Positions 8,585 through 16,867 of a stretch of 64,000 nt of DNA are shown here, one piece after another (within the stretch, counting starts at the first letter, position 1; every line of letters begins with the position of its first letter). The stretch lies in contig NZ_BBOX01000121.1 of assembly GCF_001553455.1 (NCBI RefSeq), forward strand, positions 1 to 64,000. Reading direction: 5' to 3'. The notes under the pieces are model-generated. The model made no database searches and was not told the DNA's origin. It saw nothing but the letters and a program-made list of their open reading frames with translations. This DNA comes from Streptomyces hygroscopicus subsp. hygroscopicus (GTDB lineage Bacteria; Actinomycetota; Actinomycetes; Streptomycetales; Streptomycetaceae). A program made the position numbers and the translations under genes.

Positions 8585-9595
8585 TCAGGGGCCGGGCCGG
8601 GTACCGGCCGCCGAAGCCTCCGGTCCTTCCGGGTCCGGCGGCCCGGTGACCACCGCCGTCACCCGGCTGCCCGGGGCCAGTTCACCCCGCTCCACCAGCC
8701 CGTGGACCCCCCACAGCATCTTCGCCACGTACCGCCGCTCCAGCCGCACCCCGTGCCGCTCCTCGAACCGGGCCGCGAACGCCTCCAGCTCCGGCGGGAC
8801 CCGCCCGTAGCCGCCACCGTGGTAGCCGTGCTCGATCCGCCAGGTGCCGAACGCCCGCCCCCACCCGCGCCGGTGCAGCTCGGCCACCTCGCCGTCCAGA
8901 TACCCCTCCGCCCCCTTCAGCACGGCGAACCCCACCGCCCGCGCACCGGTCGGGAGCGCGGCCGCGATACCGGCCAGCGTGCCCCCGGTGCCCACCGCGC
9001 AGCACACCACATCGCCCGGCCCCAGGTCGGGCAGTTCCGCGACGAGCTGCGCCGTGCCCTGTGCGGCGAGCACGTTCGTACCGCCCTCGGGGAGGACGTA
9101 AGCGCGCCCCCACCGCTCTTCCAGCCCCCGCAGGAGGTCAGGATCACCCTCGCTCAGGCCGCGCAGCGTCTCGCGGTAGGCGGAGCGGGTGACGAAGGCC
9201 AGCTCCATACCGTGTTCCTCGGCCCGCGCCAGCGACCAGTTGCGCGGCGCGTCGGCCAGCTCGTCCCCCCGGATGACCCCGACCGTCGACAGCCCGTACG
9301 CGGCTCCCGCCGCCGCCACCGCTCGGATGTGGTGGGAATACGCACCGCCGAAGGTGAGCAGCCGGGTGTGGCCCCGCTCGACGGCCGCGCGCAGATTCGG
9401 CGCGAGCTTGCGCCATTTGTTGCCGGGCACCAGCGGGTGGATGAGATCGTCACGTTTCAGCCGCAGCTCCACGCCCCGGTCGGCGAGCCACGGGTCGGGC
9501 ACGTCCCAAACCGGGGACGGCAGCCGGGGCCGCAGCGGGGCGGCGGTGTCTATCGGACGTCTCACCTGTCCATTCTCACCGCTGCGCTCGTTCAC
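8585..9595 (-). CDS. PLP-dependent ACC deaminase/D-cysteine desulfhydrase family enzyme
   Basis: A 336-residue fold-type II PLP enzyme. The expected PLP lysine is in VPGNKWRKL near residue 60; FGGAYSHH and VGTGGTLAGIA (a phosphate-binding glycine loop) follow in family order. Relatives deaminate 1-aminocyclopropane-1-carboxylate or split D-cysteine into pyruvate, ammonia and sulfide; substrate cannot be set from sequence. It sits tail-to-tail with the LigD ligase gene across 114 bp of GC-rich repeats and runs in the same direction as the solute-binding operon upstream of it, with 18 bp between them. Confidence 0.85.
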   Translation of the reverse strand: MNERSGENGQVRRPIDTAAPLRPRLPSPVWDVPDPWLADRGVELRLKRDDLIHPLVPGNKWRKLAPNLRAAVERGHTRLLTFGGAYSHHIRAVAAAGAAYGLSTVGVIRGDELADAPRNWSLARAEEHGMELAFVTRSAYRETLRGLSEGDPDLLRGLEERWGRAYVLPEGGTNVLAAQGTAQLVAELPDLGPGDVVCCAVGTGGTLAGIAAALPTGARAVGFAVLKGAEGYLDGEVAELHRRGWGRAFGTWRIEHGYHGGGYGRVPPELEAFAARFEERHGVRLERRYVAKMLWGVHGLVERGELAPGSRVTAVVTGPPDPEGPEASAAGTRPGP

Positions 9596-9613
9596 CGGCC
9601 CGCTCGGGGGCGA

Positions 9614-10513
9614 TCAGGTCTCGCACGAGGAGTAGCGGTTCAGGTCCTCGGGGTCGGGCCGGAACCGGTTCTCCCAGTCACCGGGATAGGCGTGGACCAG
9701 CGCCTGCAGCTGGACCTTGACGTCGGCGGCCCACTCCTCGGTGAGGTAGGTGCGCAGGGCCCGCAAGAGCTTCTTGCAGTCGGCCGTGTGGCCCTTCCGC
9801 AGTCCGATGCCGTAGCGGTTGATCTGGCCCGAGGTGATGCCGGGGGCGACTTTGAGCGGGACCTTGCTGTTCTTCTGCTGCTCCACGAAGCCGTAGAGCA
9901 GCGCCTCGTCGGTGAACACCGCGTCGACCGCCTCGGCTTGGAGCTTGCGGACGCAGGTCGAGTAGTCCGTTTCGATGTGGCGGGTCGTACCACGGGGCAG
10001 CTGCGCCACGGCCGATGTCGATCCCTCGGCGGTACAGATGACCTTGCCCGCGACGTCCTTCTCGGTCTTGAGGCCCTGATAGTCCTCGCGGATCAGGAAG
10101 CCCTGTCCGGTGACCAGGTAGGGCCCGACGAAGTCGACCTGCCTCTCCCGGTCCGGGGTGATGGAGTAGGTCGCGATGACCAGGGTCGAGGATCTTTCCT
10201 TGAGCTCCTGCTCCCGCTTGGCGGAGACGATGTCGTGGAACTTGGGATTGAAGTCGAGTTCCCTGCCCAGGTAGTTGGCCAGGTCGACCTCGAGGCCGCG
10301 GTCGGTGTGCGCGGCGTGCAGATTGAACCCCGGCTGGTCGGTCTTCCCGCCGATGAAGACCGTGTCGTGCAGGACGGACTTCTCGTCCTTCCCGTCCGAG
10401 CTTCCGCTCGGGCCGCATGCCGTCACGGTGGCCAGCAGTAAGGCGGCCACCGTCCGTACGGGTCGTCGAACACCGGGCCGTCTGGAGTCCCGGGCGTACG
10501 TCGTGTGTATCAA
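9614..10513 (-). CDS. Family 3 solute-binding lipoprotein
   Basis: A 299-residue extracellular solute-binding protein of the glutamate/glutamine ABC transporter type (SBP_bac_3). The signal peptide ends in a lipobox, LLLATVTAC, near residue 33. The periplasmic-binding fold includes GLEVDLANYL, VIATYSITPDRERQVDFVGPY and AVFTDEALLYGF, the usual blocks of the family. The start is a TTG at 10513 with a GGA ribosome-binding site, 9 bp after the stop of the membrane-protein gene, so the two are one operon. No permease or ATPase gene is next to it, which is unusual for a true ABC importer; it may act as a sensor or signalling receptor. Confidence 0.8.
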   Translation of the reverse strand: MIHTTYARDSRRPGVRRPVRTVAALLLATVTACGPSGSSDGKDEKSVLHDTVFIGGKTDQPGFNLHAAHTDRGLEVDLANYLGRELDFNPKFHDIVSAKREQELKERSSTLVIATYSITPDRERQVDFVGPYLVTGQGFLIREDYQGLKTEKDVAGKVICTAEGSTSAVAQLPRGTTRHIETDYSTCVRKLQAEAVDAVFTDEALLYGFVEQQKNSKVPLKVAPGITSGQINRYGIGLRKGHTADCKKLLRALRTYLTEEWAADVKVQLQALVHAYPGDWENRFRPDPEDLNRYSSCET

Positions 10514-10522
10514 TGGGCGTTC

Positions 10523-11263
10523 CTATCCATCCAGATGAGCCGAGACGACCGAGAGGTCCAGTGCGCAGTTCTGTTCCGCGGTCAACCGGACGCTGAGCTT
10601 GATTTCCTTCTTGCCCTCTCCCAGGTCGAGCACGAACCTCTCGCCGGCCGCCCGAGTCTGCGGGAGGTCCTGCCCGGCGCCGGTCGGGAGGGTCACGGTG
10701 AGTTTGCTGCCGGGTGTGCACAACGGATCGGCGCGGTTGTGCTGGGTCAGGCCGAAGGTGATCGTGAGCCGCGGTTGCGGATCGTCGGTATGGGCCAAGG
10801 CGACAACGGTGTCCCCGTTCTCCAGCGGGCGGGCCGAGGAGAGGGTGAAGCGGATGTCCACCGGGCGGCTGTCCAGGTACATCCATACGCCCCAGGCAGG
10901 CAGGCCGACGATCAATATCGCCAGAGGGATCACGACCAGGATGAGCGGCGGCCACAGGGGCCGCTCCCCCTCCGCGTCCCGGTGCCTGATGAGCGGCAGC
11001 ATCGCGGCGACGAAAGCCAGGAGTGCCCCGGCGGTCACCCCGACCACTCCGGCGTCCCCGCCGAGCGCGAGCCAGATCGAGGCCGATGCGAGAAGGGTGA
11101 CGAGATCGACGAGGATCAGCAGGGCGAGCAACCGATCGTCGGTGAGGGCGTCGCGAAACCGGATCGCCCTGCCCGACAGCCACGCCGGGAGCCGCCGGCC
11201 GGCGCCGGAAGCGGTCGCATCTCCCGGCGGGTCCGGCGGGGCAATGTTCGTATCGTCGGTCAC
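10523..11263 (-). CDS. Membrane protein of unknown function, partner of solute-binding protein
   Basis: A 246-residue protein with four hydrophobic stretches (about residues 45-65, 70-95 and 105-130, the first possibly split), followed by an outside domain of about 110 residues rich in beta pattern with two cysteines (PLCTPG, QNCALD) that could form a disulfide. The N-terminal 35 residues are Pro/Gly-rich and cytoplasmic by charge. I do not recognise the family. GTG start. It is the first gene of a two-gene operon with the solute-binding lipoprotein, so the pair may act together at the cell surface. Confidence 0.7.
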   Translation of the reverse strand: MTDDTNIAPPDPPGDATASGAGRRLPAWLSGRAIRFRDALTDDRLLALLILVDLVTLLASASIWLALGGDAGVVGVTAGALLAFVAAMLPLIRHRDAEGERPLWPPLILVVIPLAILIVGLPAWGVWMYLDSRPVDIRFTLSSARPLENGDTVVALAHTDDPQPRLTITFGLTQHNRADPLCTPGSKLTVTLPTGAGQDLPQTRAAGERFVLDLGEGKKEIKLSVRLTAEQNCALDLSVVSAHLDG

Positions 11264-11588
11264 GCGAACAGATTACGGTCGGGGCATACCGGACAACAGG
11301 CTTCCGCCGTAACCGGGTTGGGCGCCCACGGGGCGGGCGTACACTGCGCGGCGCCCGGGCCTGGCGACCCCGTCACGATGTGATCCCGTCAGGGGTGACT
11401 CCGTCAGGAGTGACCCAGTAAGGATGGGGGCGCGGACGCCGACGGGTATGACGGTGCCGATGCCGATGCCGATGCCGATCGCGTCCGGGGCATCGGGGCC
11501 CTGGGCCGCCTCGCGAGGGCGCTCGCCGAGCCCGCCGCCCGACGGCGGGGGCCGACGATCAGGGGGTGAGCCCGCGACCGCGGGGTCC
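11264..11588. other. Intergenic region with GCCGAT hexamer run
   Basis: No gene is supportable. Positions about 11454-11480 carry four tandem copies of a 6-bp GATGCC unit, and the rest is GC-rich sequence. The region lies between the start of the membrane-protein operon and the end of the methyltransferase gene, so it should contain the promoter of the former. Confidence 0.4.
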
Positions 11589-12437
11589 TCAGGAGAAGCG
11601 GGCGATCGCCGTCATCGTCGGCCGCAGGTTCCGTACGGCGGGCAGCCACCGCATCAGGGGCGCCACCGCCCCGTAGTAGAAGCCCCGCCCGCGCGGCGGC
11701 GGCACCTCGCGCACGTCCGTGATCGCCGGATGGGCCGTCCGCACCTTCGGCAGCTCGCCCGCGTCCATGCCCCACGGCATCGGCGGGGTGCGATAGCCCT
11801 GCGCGGTGCGCATCTCGCCGCGCATCGTGCGGGCGCTGAACCACCGCGGCACCGCGTCGAACACCAGCGCCCCGCCCCGGAACCGCTCGGCGCACCCCGC
11901 GATCAGGTCCCGCACCTCGGCCGGCCGCAGATACATCAGCAGTCCCTGGGCGGTGATCAGCACCCCGTGCGCCGGATCGACCTCGTCCCGCCAGGACAGG
12001 TCGAGCGCCGAGCGGGCCAGCGTGCGCCGCCGCTCCTCGTCCGGCAGCAGCGCCCGCCGCACCTCGGCGGTCTCCGGCAGCTCCACGCCCAGCCAGCGCG
12101 CCCGCCCGTTGTCCACCCGCCAGAACTGCGTCTCCAGTCCCTCGGCGAGCGTGACGACCGTGCCGTCCGGATGCTCGGCGAGGAAGGCCCGTACGGCGGC
12201 GTCGAAGGTGCGGACCCGCAGCGCATGGCCCTGCGCCAGCAGCGGGCCGGGCGCCCCGAAGGTCTCCTCGAAGGGGTAGTCGATACGGTCGACCAGCTCC
12301 ACGGCCTTGGGATCGTCGAGCACGGTCCGCGGCCGGCGGGCCTCGGCGGCCCGCATGTAGAGGTTCCACAGCAGGGTCTCGGGCACCCCGCTCAGCTCGA
12401 CACGCCGACCCTGGCCGTCCGGCCCGGCGTCCGCCAT
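11589..12437 (-). CDS. Class I SAM-dependent methyltransferase, LCM family
   Basis: A 282-residue O-methyltransferase of the leucine-carboxyl-methyltransferase-like family (PF04072 type), common in actinobacterial secondary metabolism. Seen in order: ETLLWNLYMRA near the N-terminus, VVTLAEGLETQFWRVDNG (the SAM-binding strand, with GLETQ in place of the usual GLDTR), WLGVELPE with the acidic residue for the ribose, and ITAQGLLMYL. The start at 12437 is supported by GAGGAG 8 bases upstream; a further in-frame ATG at 12509 lacks one. It is a single-gene unit with no biosynthetic neighbours, so its substrate is unknown. Confidence 0.82.
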   Translation of the reverse strand: MADAGPDGQGRRVELSGVPETLLWNLYMRAAEARRPRTVLDDPKAVELVDRIDYPFEETFGAPGPLLAQGHALRVRTFDAAVRAFLAEHPDGTVVTLAEGLETQFWRVDNGRARWLGVELPETAEVRRALLPDEERRRTLARSALDLSWRDEVDPAHGVLITAQGLLMYLRPAEVRDLIAGCAERFRGGALVFDAVPRWFSARTMRGEMRTAQGYRTPPMPWGMDAGELPKVRTAHPAITDVREVPPPRGRGFYYGAVAPLMRWLPAVRNLRPTMTAIARFS

Positions 12438-12611
12438 GGCGTCGTCACTCCTCGCACGTGCGTCCCTCGGCGTTTCGTCCACCGCTCTCCCACCGCCATT
12501 CAACCTCACCCGGCGCCTCGGCCGGTACGACGAGATGCCCCGACCCGTTCGAGGTGCCTCAGCCGGTACGAGGAGGTGCCCCGCCCGTACGGAAATGCCC
12601 CGCCCGGTACG

Positions 12612-12770
12612 GAACGGTGAACGTCTCGGACGGCGAACGCCTCGAACGGCGGCGCCCCCGGACGGTGAACGCCCCGAACGGCGAACGCCTCGAACGGCGA
12701 CGCCCCGGACGGTGAACGCCCCGAACGGCGGACGCCCCGAACGGCGGACGCCCCGGACGGCGAACGCCCC
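12612..12770. repeat. 16-bp tandem repeat (10 units)
   Basis: Ten head-to-tail units of GRACGGYGAACGCCYC form (one is 15 bp), for example 12660-12675, 12676-12691, 12707-12722, 12739-12754 and 12755-12770. A looser set of related repeats precedes them at 12537-12611. The last unit provides the left arm of the following terminator, suggesting the array grew from a terminator arm by slippage. No gene is supportable between 12438 and 12820. Confidence 0.85.
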
Positions 12771-12802
12771 GGCCCCCGGACGGTTCCGGGGCCGGGGCGT
12801 TC
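12762..12802 (-). terminator. Terminator of the carnitine operon
   Basis: A perfect 15-bp stem (12762-12776 with 12788-12802) and an 11-base loop, 18 bp downstream of the thioesterase stop. It can act on both strands. Confidence 0.8.
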
Positions 12803-12820
12803 AGGAGGGGCGGCGGTCGT

Positions 12821-13294
12821 TCAACCCGCCTCGGCCGGGACCGGGCCGATCGCCCGGCCCGCCCACTCGGGGGCCTTCTCGACCAGGTCCGTCAGCCGCT
12901 CCCGCACCTCCTCCGGGAACGGCGCCGAGCGGCCCTCCTTCTGGTCGATGTGGAGCGCGAGCAGCTCCGTCGTGGCCACGGGGGCGCCGTCCGGCTCTCC
13001 CACGTGCATCTCGTGGGCGAACCGCACCTTCTTCTCGTCCACGCCGAGCACCCGCGTACGGATGGTGAGTTCGGCGCCCTCGTCGACCTCGTGCAGATAC
13101 CGGATGTGCGACTCCACGGTGTAGAGGGAGCAGCCGGTCTTCTCGCGGTAGGCGGAGTCCAGCCCGGTCTCCACCATCATCTCGTCGGTGCTGTGGCCGA
13201 AGACGAGGACGTAGAACGCCTCGCTCATATGGCCGTTGTAGTCGATCCACTCGGGACGTACGGTCTGCCGGTAGTCGGGGAGCGTGGTGCTCAC
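12821..13294 (-). CDS. cdhB: Betainyl-CoA thioesterase-like protein
   Basis: A 157-residue hot-dog-fold thioesterase (4HBT). The WIDYNGHMSEAFYVLVFGH block near residue 16 contains the conserved Asp-Tyr-Asn-Gly-His of this branch. In Pseudomonas carnitine degradation, the protein next to carnitine dehydrogenase hydrolyses betainyl-CoA to glycine betaine, and here the same neighbours are present, so I assign that role. The GTG start overlaps the dehydrogenase stop (GTGA), giving translational coupling. It is the last gene of the operon and is followed by a strong terminator. The function rests on gene order plus fold; a general acyl-CoA thioesterase is the alternative. Confidence 0.82.
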   Translation of the reverse strand: MSTTLPDYRQTVRPEWIDYNGHMSEAFYVLVFGHSTDEMMVETGLDSAYREKTGCSLYTVESHIRYLHEVDEGAELTIRTRVLGVDEKKVRFAHEMHVGEPDGAPVATTELLALHIDQKEGRSAPFPEEVRERLTDLVEKAPEWAGRAIGPVPAEAG

Positions 13295-14304
13295 TTCTCG
13301 TCTCCCATGCTGCTGGTGGTGCTTGCGTTGCCGTCCGTCCCCTCGGTGCGCTGCCGCGGCAGCCGGCCGGTCGCCCGCAGGACGTCGATGACGCCCTGGT
13401 CGCGCTCCGCGACGAGCTGCGCGATGGTACGGCCGCCCGCCGCCTCGTCACAGCCGTCGACCATGGCCGTACGCAGCGTGTCGTCCAGCTCAGGCGCCTC
13501 GAGGCGGGTCCACGGAGACTTCAACGAGGGTCCGAAGTGGTCGAGCATATGTGCCATGCCTCCCTCGCCGCCCGCCAGGGCGAAGGTGAGGCAGGGGCCC
13601 ATGAACGCCCACCGCAGCCCCGGCCCCTCGGTGATCGAGTCGTCGATCTCCTTCACCGTGGCCTCACCGTTCGCGACCATGTGCAGCGCCTCGCGCCACA
13701 GCGCTTCCTGGAGCCGGTTGGCGATGAAACCGGGCAGCTCGCGCTCCATGGTGATGACGGACTTGCCCGCCGCCTCGTAGAAGTGCGAGGCCCACTCGAC
13801 CGCCGCGGCGTCGGTCTGCTTCCCGCCGACGACCTCGACCAGCGGAATCAGGTACGGCGGGTTGAAGGGGTGGCCGACGACGAGCCGGCCGGGGTCGGCG
13901 GCCTCGGTCTGCATATCGGTCATCGGATAGCCGGAGGTGGAGGACGCAATGATGACGCCGGGCGGGGCCGCCGCGTCCAGCTGGGCCAGCAGCGACCGCT
14001 TGAGCTCCAGCTTCTCGGGGGCGCTCTCCTGGACGAACTGGGCGTCGGCCACGGCCTCCGCGACGGTCGCGGCGACGGTCAGCCGGTCGGGGGAGGCGCC
14101 GTCGGCGAGGCCGATCTGCTCCAGGGCGGGCCAGGCGGCGGCCACGAGGCGGCGCAGCTTCTCCTCGGCGTCGGGGGCGGGGTCCCAGGCGGTGACGTCA
14201 TAGCCACGCGCCAGGAAGTGGGCGACCCAGCCGCCGCCGATGACTCCGGCGCCGACACAGGCGACGCGGCGGACATGGTCGGGGGCGCAAGGGGACGAGG
14301 GCAT
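13291..14304 (-). CDS. cdhA: L-carnitine dehydrogenase
   Basis: A 337-residue member of the 3-hydroxyacyl-CoA dehydrogenase fold. The NAD-binding loop is CVGAGVIGGGW near the N-terminus. SSTSGYPMTDMQ replaces the usual acyl-CoA dehydrogenase Ser-Ser-Asn/Thr segment, VGHPFNPPYLIPLVEVV is the catalytic-His block, and PGFIANRLQEALWREALH is the C-terminal helical domain. Carnitine dehydrogenases oxidise L-carnitine to 3-dehydrocarnitine. The ATG at 14304 has a GAGGA site 7 bases away. A second in-frame ATG at 14409 overlaps the preceding stop as ATGA and would add a Pro/Thr-rich repeat extension encoded by the tandem repeat; I prefer 14304. Confidence 0.88.
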   Translation of the reverse strand: MPSSPCAPDHVRRVACVGAGVIGGGWVAHFLARGYDVTAWDPAPDAEEKLRRLVAAAWPALEQIGLADGASPDRLTVAATVAEAVADAQFVQESAPEKLELKRSLLAQLDAAAPPGVIIASSTSGYPMTDMQTEAADPGRLVVGHPFNPPYLIPLVEVVGGKQTDAAAVEWASHFYEAAGKSVITMERELPGFIANRLQEALWREALHMVANGEATVKEIDDSITEGPGLRWAFMGPCLTFALAGGEGGMAHMLDHFGPSLKSPWTRLEAPELDDTLRTAMVDGCDEAAGGRTIAQLVAERDQGVIDVLRATGRLPRQRTEGTDGNASTTSSMGDEK

Positions 14305-14323
14305 ACCGGTCCTCAGAGTGGGA

Positions 14324-14379
14324 GTGGGAGTGGGGATGGGGAACGAAGAGGGGGTGGGAGTGGGGATGGGGAACGAAGA
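14324..14379. repeat. 26-bp direct repeat, two copies
   Basis: Two identical 26-base units start at 14324 and 14354 in the short gap between the cleavage-enzyme and dehydrogenase genes. They contain G-runs on the plus strand, C-runs in the mRNA. They would code for a duplicated Phe-Pro-Ile-Pro-Thr-Pro motif if the dehydrogenase started at 14409. Confidence 0.8.
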
Positions 14380-14405
14380 AGGGTGGGGCGAAGGGGGACG
14401 CGGGC

Positions 14406-15299
14406 TCATCCGCGGGGCTTGAGGCCGAGCCGCTGCCGGGCCTCGTCGGGCGTGGCCACCTTCGCGCCCAGCAACTCGGTGATCTGGACCGCGCGCTCGA
14501 CCAACTGGCCGTTGGTGGCCTTGACGCCCCTGCTGAGGTAGAGGTTGTCCTCCAGCCCGACCCGTACGTTGCCGCCGAGCAGAATGGACTGCGCCACCCA
14601 CGGCATCTGCATCCGGCCCAGCGCGAAGCTGGCCCACTGGGCGCCCTCGGGCAGCATGCCGACCATCGCCTGGAGCACACCCGGGTCGGCCGGGGCGCCC
14701 CACGGGATACCCATGCAGAGCTGGAAGACGGTGGGGTCGTCGAGCAGCCCCTCGGCCAGCAGCTGCTTGGCGAACCACAGCTGCCCGGTGTCGAAGATCT
14801 CCAGCTCGGGGCGTACGCCCAGCTCCTGGATGCGCCTGGCGCCGGTGCGCAGCATGTCGGGGGTGGAGACGTAGAGGTTGCTGCCGTCGCCGAAGTTGAG
14901 CGACCCGCAGTCCAGGGTGCAGATGTCGGGGAGCAGCTCCTCGACGTGGGGGAGCCGGTCCAGGCCGCTGACCAGGTCGGTGCCGGGGAGGTGGGTGAGC
15001 GGGTGCTCGGGGTCGATGACCAGGTCGCCGCCCATGCCCGCGGTGAGGTTGATGACGACGTCGGTGCCCGTCTCCTTGACCCGCTCCACGACCTCCCGGT
15101 AGAGCCGCGGATCGCGGGCGGGGGCGCCGGTCTCGGGATCGCGCACGTGGATGTGGACCACGGCCGCCCCGGCCTCCGCGGCCTCGACGGCGGAGCGGGC
15201 TATCTGCTCGGGGGTGATGGGTACGTGGGGGCTGCGGCCCACCGTGTCACCGGCGCCGGTGAGGGCGCAGGTGATGATGACGCTGTCGTTCATGGGCAT
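14406..15299 (-). CDS. cdhC: 3-dehydrocarnitine cleavage enzyme (BKACE family)
   Basis: A 297-residue TIM-barrel enzyme of the beta-keto acid cleavage family (DUF849). Members condense a beta-keto acid with acetyl-CoA and split it into acetoacetate and a new CoA thioester, using zinc. Visible zinc-ligand and active-site blocks are [24 protein letters not shown] (His-x-His) and [10 protein letters not shown], with [15 protein letters not shown] near the C-terminus. With carnitine dehydrogenase and thioesterase downstream, the expected reaction yields betainyl-CoA plus acetoacetate. The start at 15299 has GGGAG 8 bases upstream; ATG at 15293 is the alternative. First gene of the cdhC-A-B operon. 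Confidence 0.88.
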   Translation of the reverse strand: MPMNDSVIITCALTGAGDTVGRSPHVPITPEQIARSAVEAAEAGAAVVHIHVRDPETGAPARDPRLYREVVERVKETGTDVVINLTAGMGGDLVIDPEHPLTHLPGTDLVSGLDRLPHVEELLPDICTLDCGSLNFGDGSNLYVSTPDMLRTGARRIQELGVRPELEIFDTGQLWFAKQLLAEGLLDDPTVFQLCMGIPWGAPADPGVLQAMVGMLPEGAQWASFALGRMQMPWVAQSILLGGNVRVGLEDNLYLSRGVKATNGQLVERAVQITELLGAKVATPDEARQRLGLKPRG

Positions 15300-15311
15300 G
15301 GGCGTGTCTCC

Positions 15312-15349
15312 CTCTCTCGCGGTGCGCAACCTCTCTCGCGGTGCGCAAC
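15312..15349. promoter_or_regulatory. Tandem 19-bp direct repeat upstream of cdhC
   Basis: Two perfect, adjacent 19-base copies (15312-15330, 15331-15349) lie 13-50 bases upstream of the cdhC start and just past the regulator's stop codon. Perfect tandem repetition beside a ribosome-binding site suggests either a protein-binding site or recent slippage. Role is unproven. Confidence 0.5.
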
Positions 15350-15358
15350 GGCCCGGGC

Positions 15359-16486
15359 TCAAGGCTCGGGCCGGTCGGACGGCCCGGCCTGATCGGTCCG
15401 GGGCCGCCGTGCGGTCAATTCGGTGTCCACGTAGGCGTTGCAGGCGATGTCCATGTCCTCGGGGCTCGTCCCGCGCTCGCCGGGCGCGGTGGCCAGCACC
15501 TGGGTGGCCAGCCCGTCGATCAGGGCGGTCAGGCGCAGCGCGCTGAACTCCGGGTCGACGGTGCGGAAGACCCCCTGCTCGATCCCGCGCCGGATCACCT
15601 CGGCGACGGTCTGCCGCCACTGCCGGTAGAAGTCGGCGTGCAGCCGCCCGATGGCCGTGGACCGCGCGGCCTCGGCCCACAGGTCGAGCCACACCAGCCA
15701 CTGCTGCCGCTGCCGTTCGCTGTACGGCACCTGGAGCGCGATCAGCTGCCGCAGCTCCTCCCGCGCGTCGTCGGCCTCGGCGATCCGGGCGGCGCGGCGC
15801 ACGGTGTCCTCGTCCATGCACCAGCGCACGGCGGCTTCGAGCAGTTCGGCGCGGCCCGGGAAGTGGTAGTGGATGGTGGCGGTGCTGGTGTCGCAGGCGG
15901 CGGCGATGTCGGCGACGCGTACGGCGTGGAAGCCGTGCTCGGCGATGAGCCGCACCGTCTCCCGCACGATCTGGAGCGGCCGCCCGCCTTCGGGCGGCGC
16001 GGTGGCCGGGGCGGGCGGCCGGGGCGCACCGGCCGCCGCGTGAGCTCCCCCGCCGGCTCTGCTGGCTCCGTCGGTCCCGCTGGCCCGGCTGGCCCCGTCG
16101 GCCCCGCCGTCGGTCGCGCTGGTCCCGTCTGGCCCGTCGGCCCCGTCTGCCCCGCCGTCGGTCGCGCTGGTCCCGTCGGTCGCGCTGGTCCCGTCGGCCC
16201 CGTCGGTCGCGCCGCCGCCGACCGTGGTGTCGGTCGTCGTGGTGCCGACCGAGCCGCCGCCGGTCGTGCTGTCGGTCGCCGTGGTGCCGAGCAGCCACCC
16301 GGCGTCCACGTTCCCGGCATCGGCGATCCGCGCCAGCTCGGCCACGGTGAAGCGTCGGCTCCCGCTGAGCGAACGCGAGAGCTTGGACGGGTCCATCACG
16401 ACCCGCCGGGCGAATTCGCGCTGGGTGCAACCGGCTTTCCCGATCACCTGGCGTACGCGTTCCGCCACGTCGAACTGTTGCCGCAT
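15359..16486 (-). CDS. Fused XRE-TetR transcriptional regulator of carnitine operon
   Basis: A 375-residue regulator with two DNA-binding domains. Residues about 1-65 are a Cro/CI-type helix-turn-helix ([21 protein letters not shown], then [12 protein letters not shown]). Residues about 75-165 are a low-complexity linker of Ala/Thr-Asp-Gly repeats. Residues about 180-230 are a TetR helix-turn-helix ([19 protein letters not shown]), followed by a TetR-like ligand domain. Both HTH types in one chain are uncommon. It is directly upstream of and co-directional with the cdh genes (59 bp gap), so it probably senses carnitine or a catabolite. I use the ATG at 16486, since the HTH begins directly after it and GGTGG precedes it. 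Pseudomonas uses an AraC-type regulator here instead. Confidence 0.82.
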   Translation of the reverse strand: MRQQFDVAERVRQVIGKAGCTQREFARRVVMDPSKLSRSLSGSRRFTVAELARIADAGNVDAGWLLGTTATDSTTGGGSVGTTTTDTTVGGGATDGADGTSATDGTSATDGGADGADGPDGTSATDGGADGASRASGTDGASRAGGGAHAAAGAPRPPAPATAPPEGGRPLQIVRETVRLIAEHGFHAVRVADIAAACDTSTATIHYHFPGRAELLEAAVRWCMDEDTVRRAARIAEADDAREELRQLIALQVPYSERQRQQWLVWLDLWAEAARSTAIGRLHADFYRQWRQTVAEVIRRGIEQGVFRTVDPEFSALRLTALIDGLATQVLATAPGERGTSPEDMDIACNAYVDTELTARRPRTDQAGPSDRPEP

Positions 16487-16606
16487 GGCCGCCACCGTAC
16501 GGAGACGTTGAGATAAGCGCAATGAGTGCGGGGAATGAAAAGCCCGGTTCGTCTGCATTTATTCAGCATTCGCACCGGAATTTCACCGGAGTAATACCCC
16601 CGGCTG

Positions 16607-16620
16607 ACTGACTCGTCAGT
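16607..16620. promoter_or_regulatory. Palindrome ACTGAC-TC-GTCAGT, operator candidate
   Basis: A perfect 6-2-6 inverted repeat 121-134 bp upstream of the XRE-TetR start, size and symmetry fitting a TetR operator. The surrounding gap (16487-16867) has no supportable gene. Confidence 0.5.
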
Positions 16621-16867
16621 TGAGATCGACGGTTCGACGCAGCGCGCGGGCCGGACCGCGCACGGCCTCGGTGAGCCGTTCGTTCAGCGCCCTGATCCGG
16701 CCTGAGCGCGTACGGCGGATCCGCCGCCGGACCGCGACGTACGGGGTCCCGTCGGCCACCCGCTGGGCCACGACTCCTCGCCTTCCCGTCGGCGAAACGG
16801 TCCGGGCGGGGGCGCCCGCGGGCCCACCGGCCCGGTCCTCTGGTACTCGACTGGTACTCGACGGCGG

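Noticed and set aside
12612-12770. CRISPR array
   Set aside because: The units are adjacent 16-bp tandem repeats with no spacers and no cas genes.
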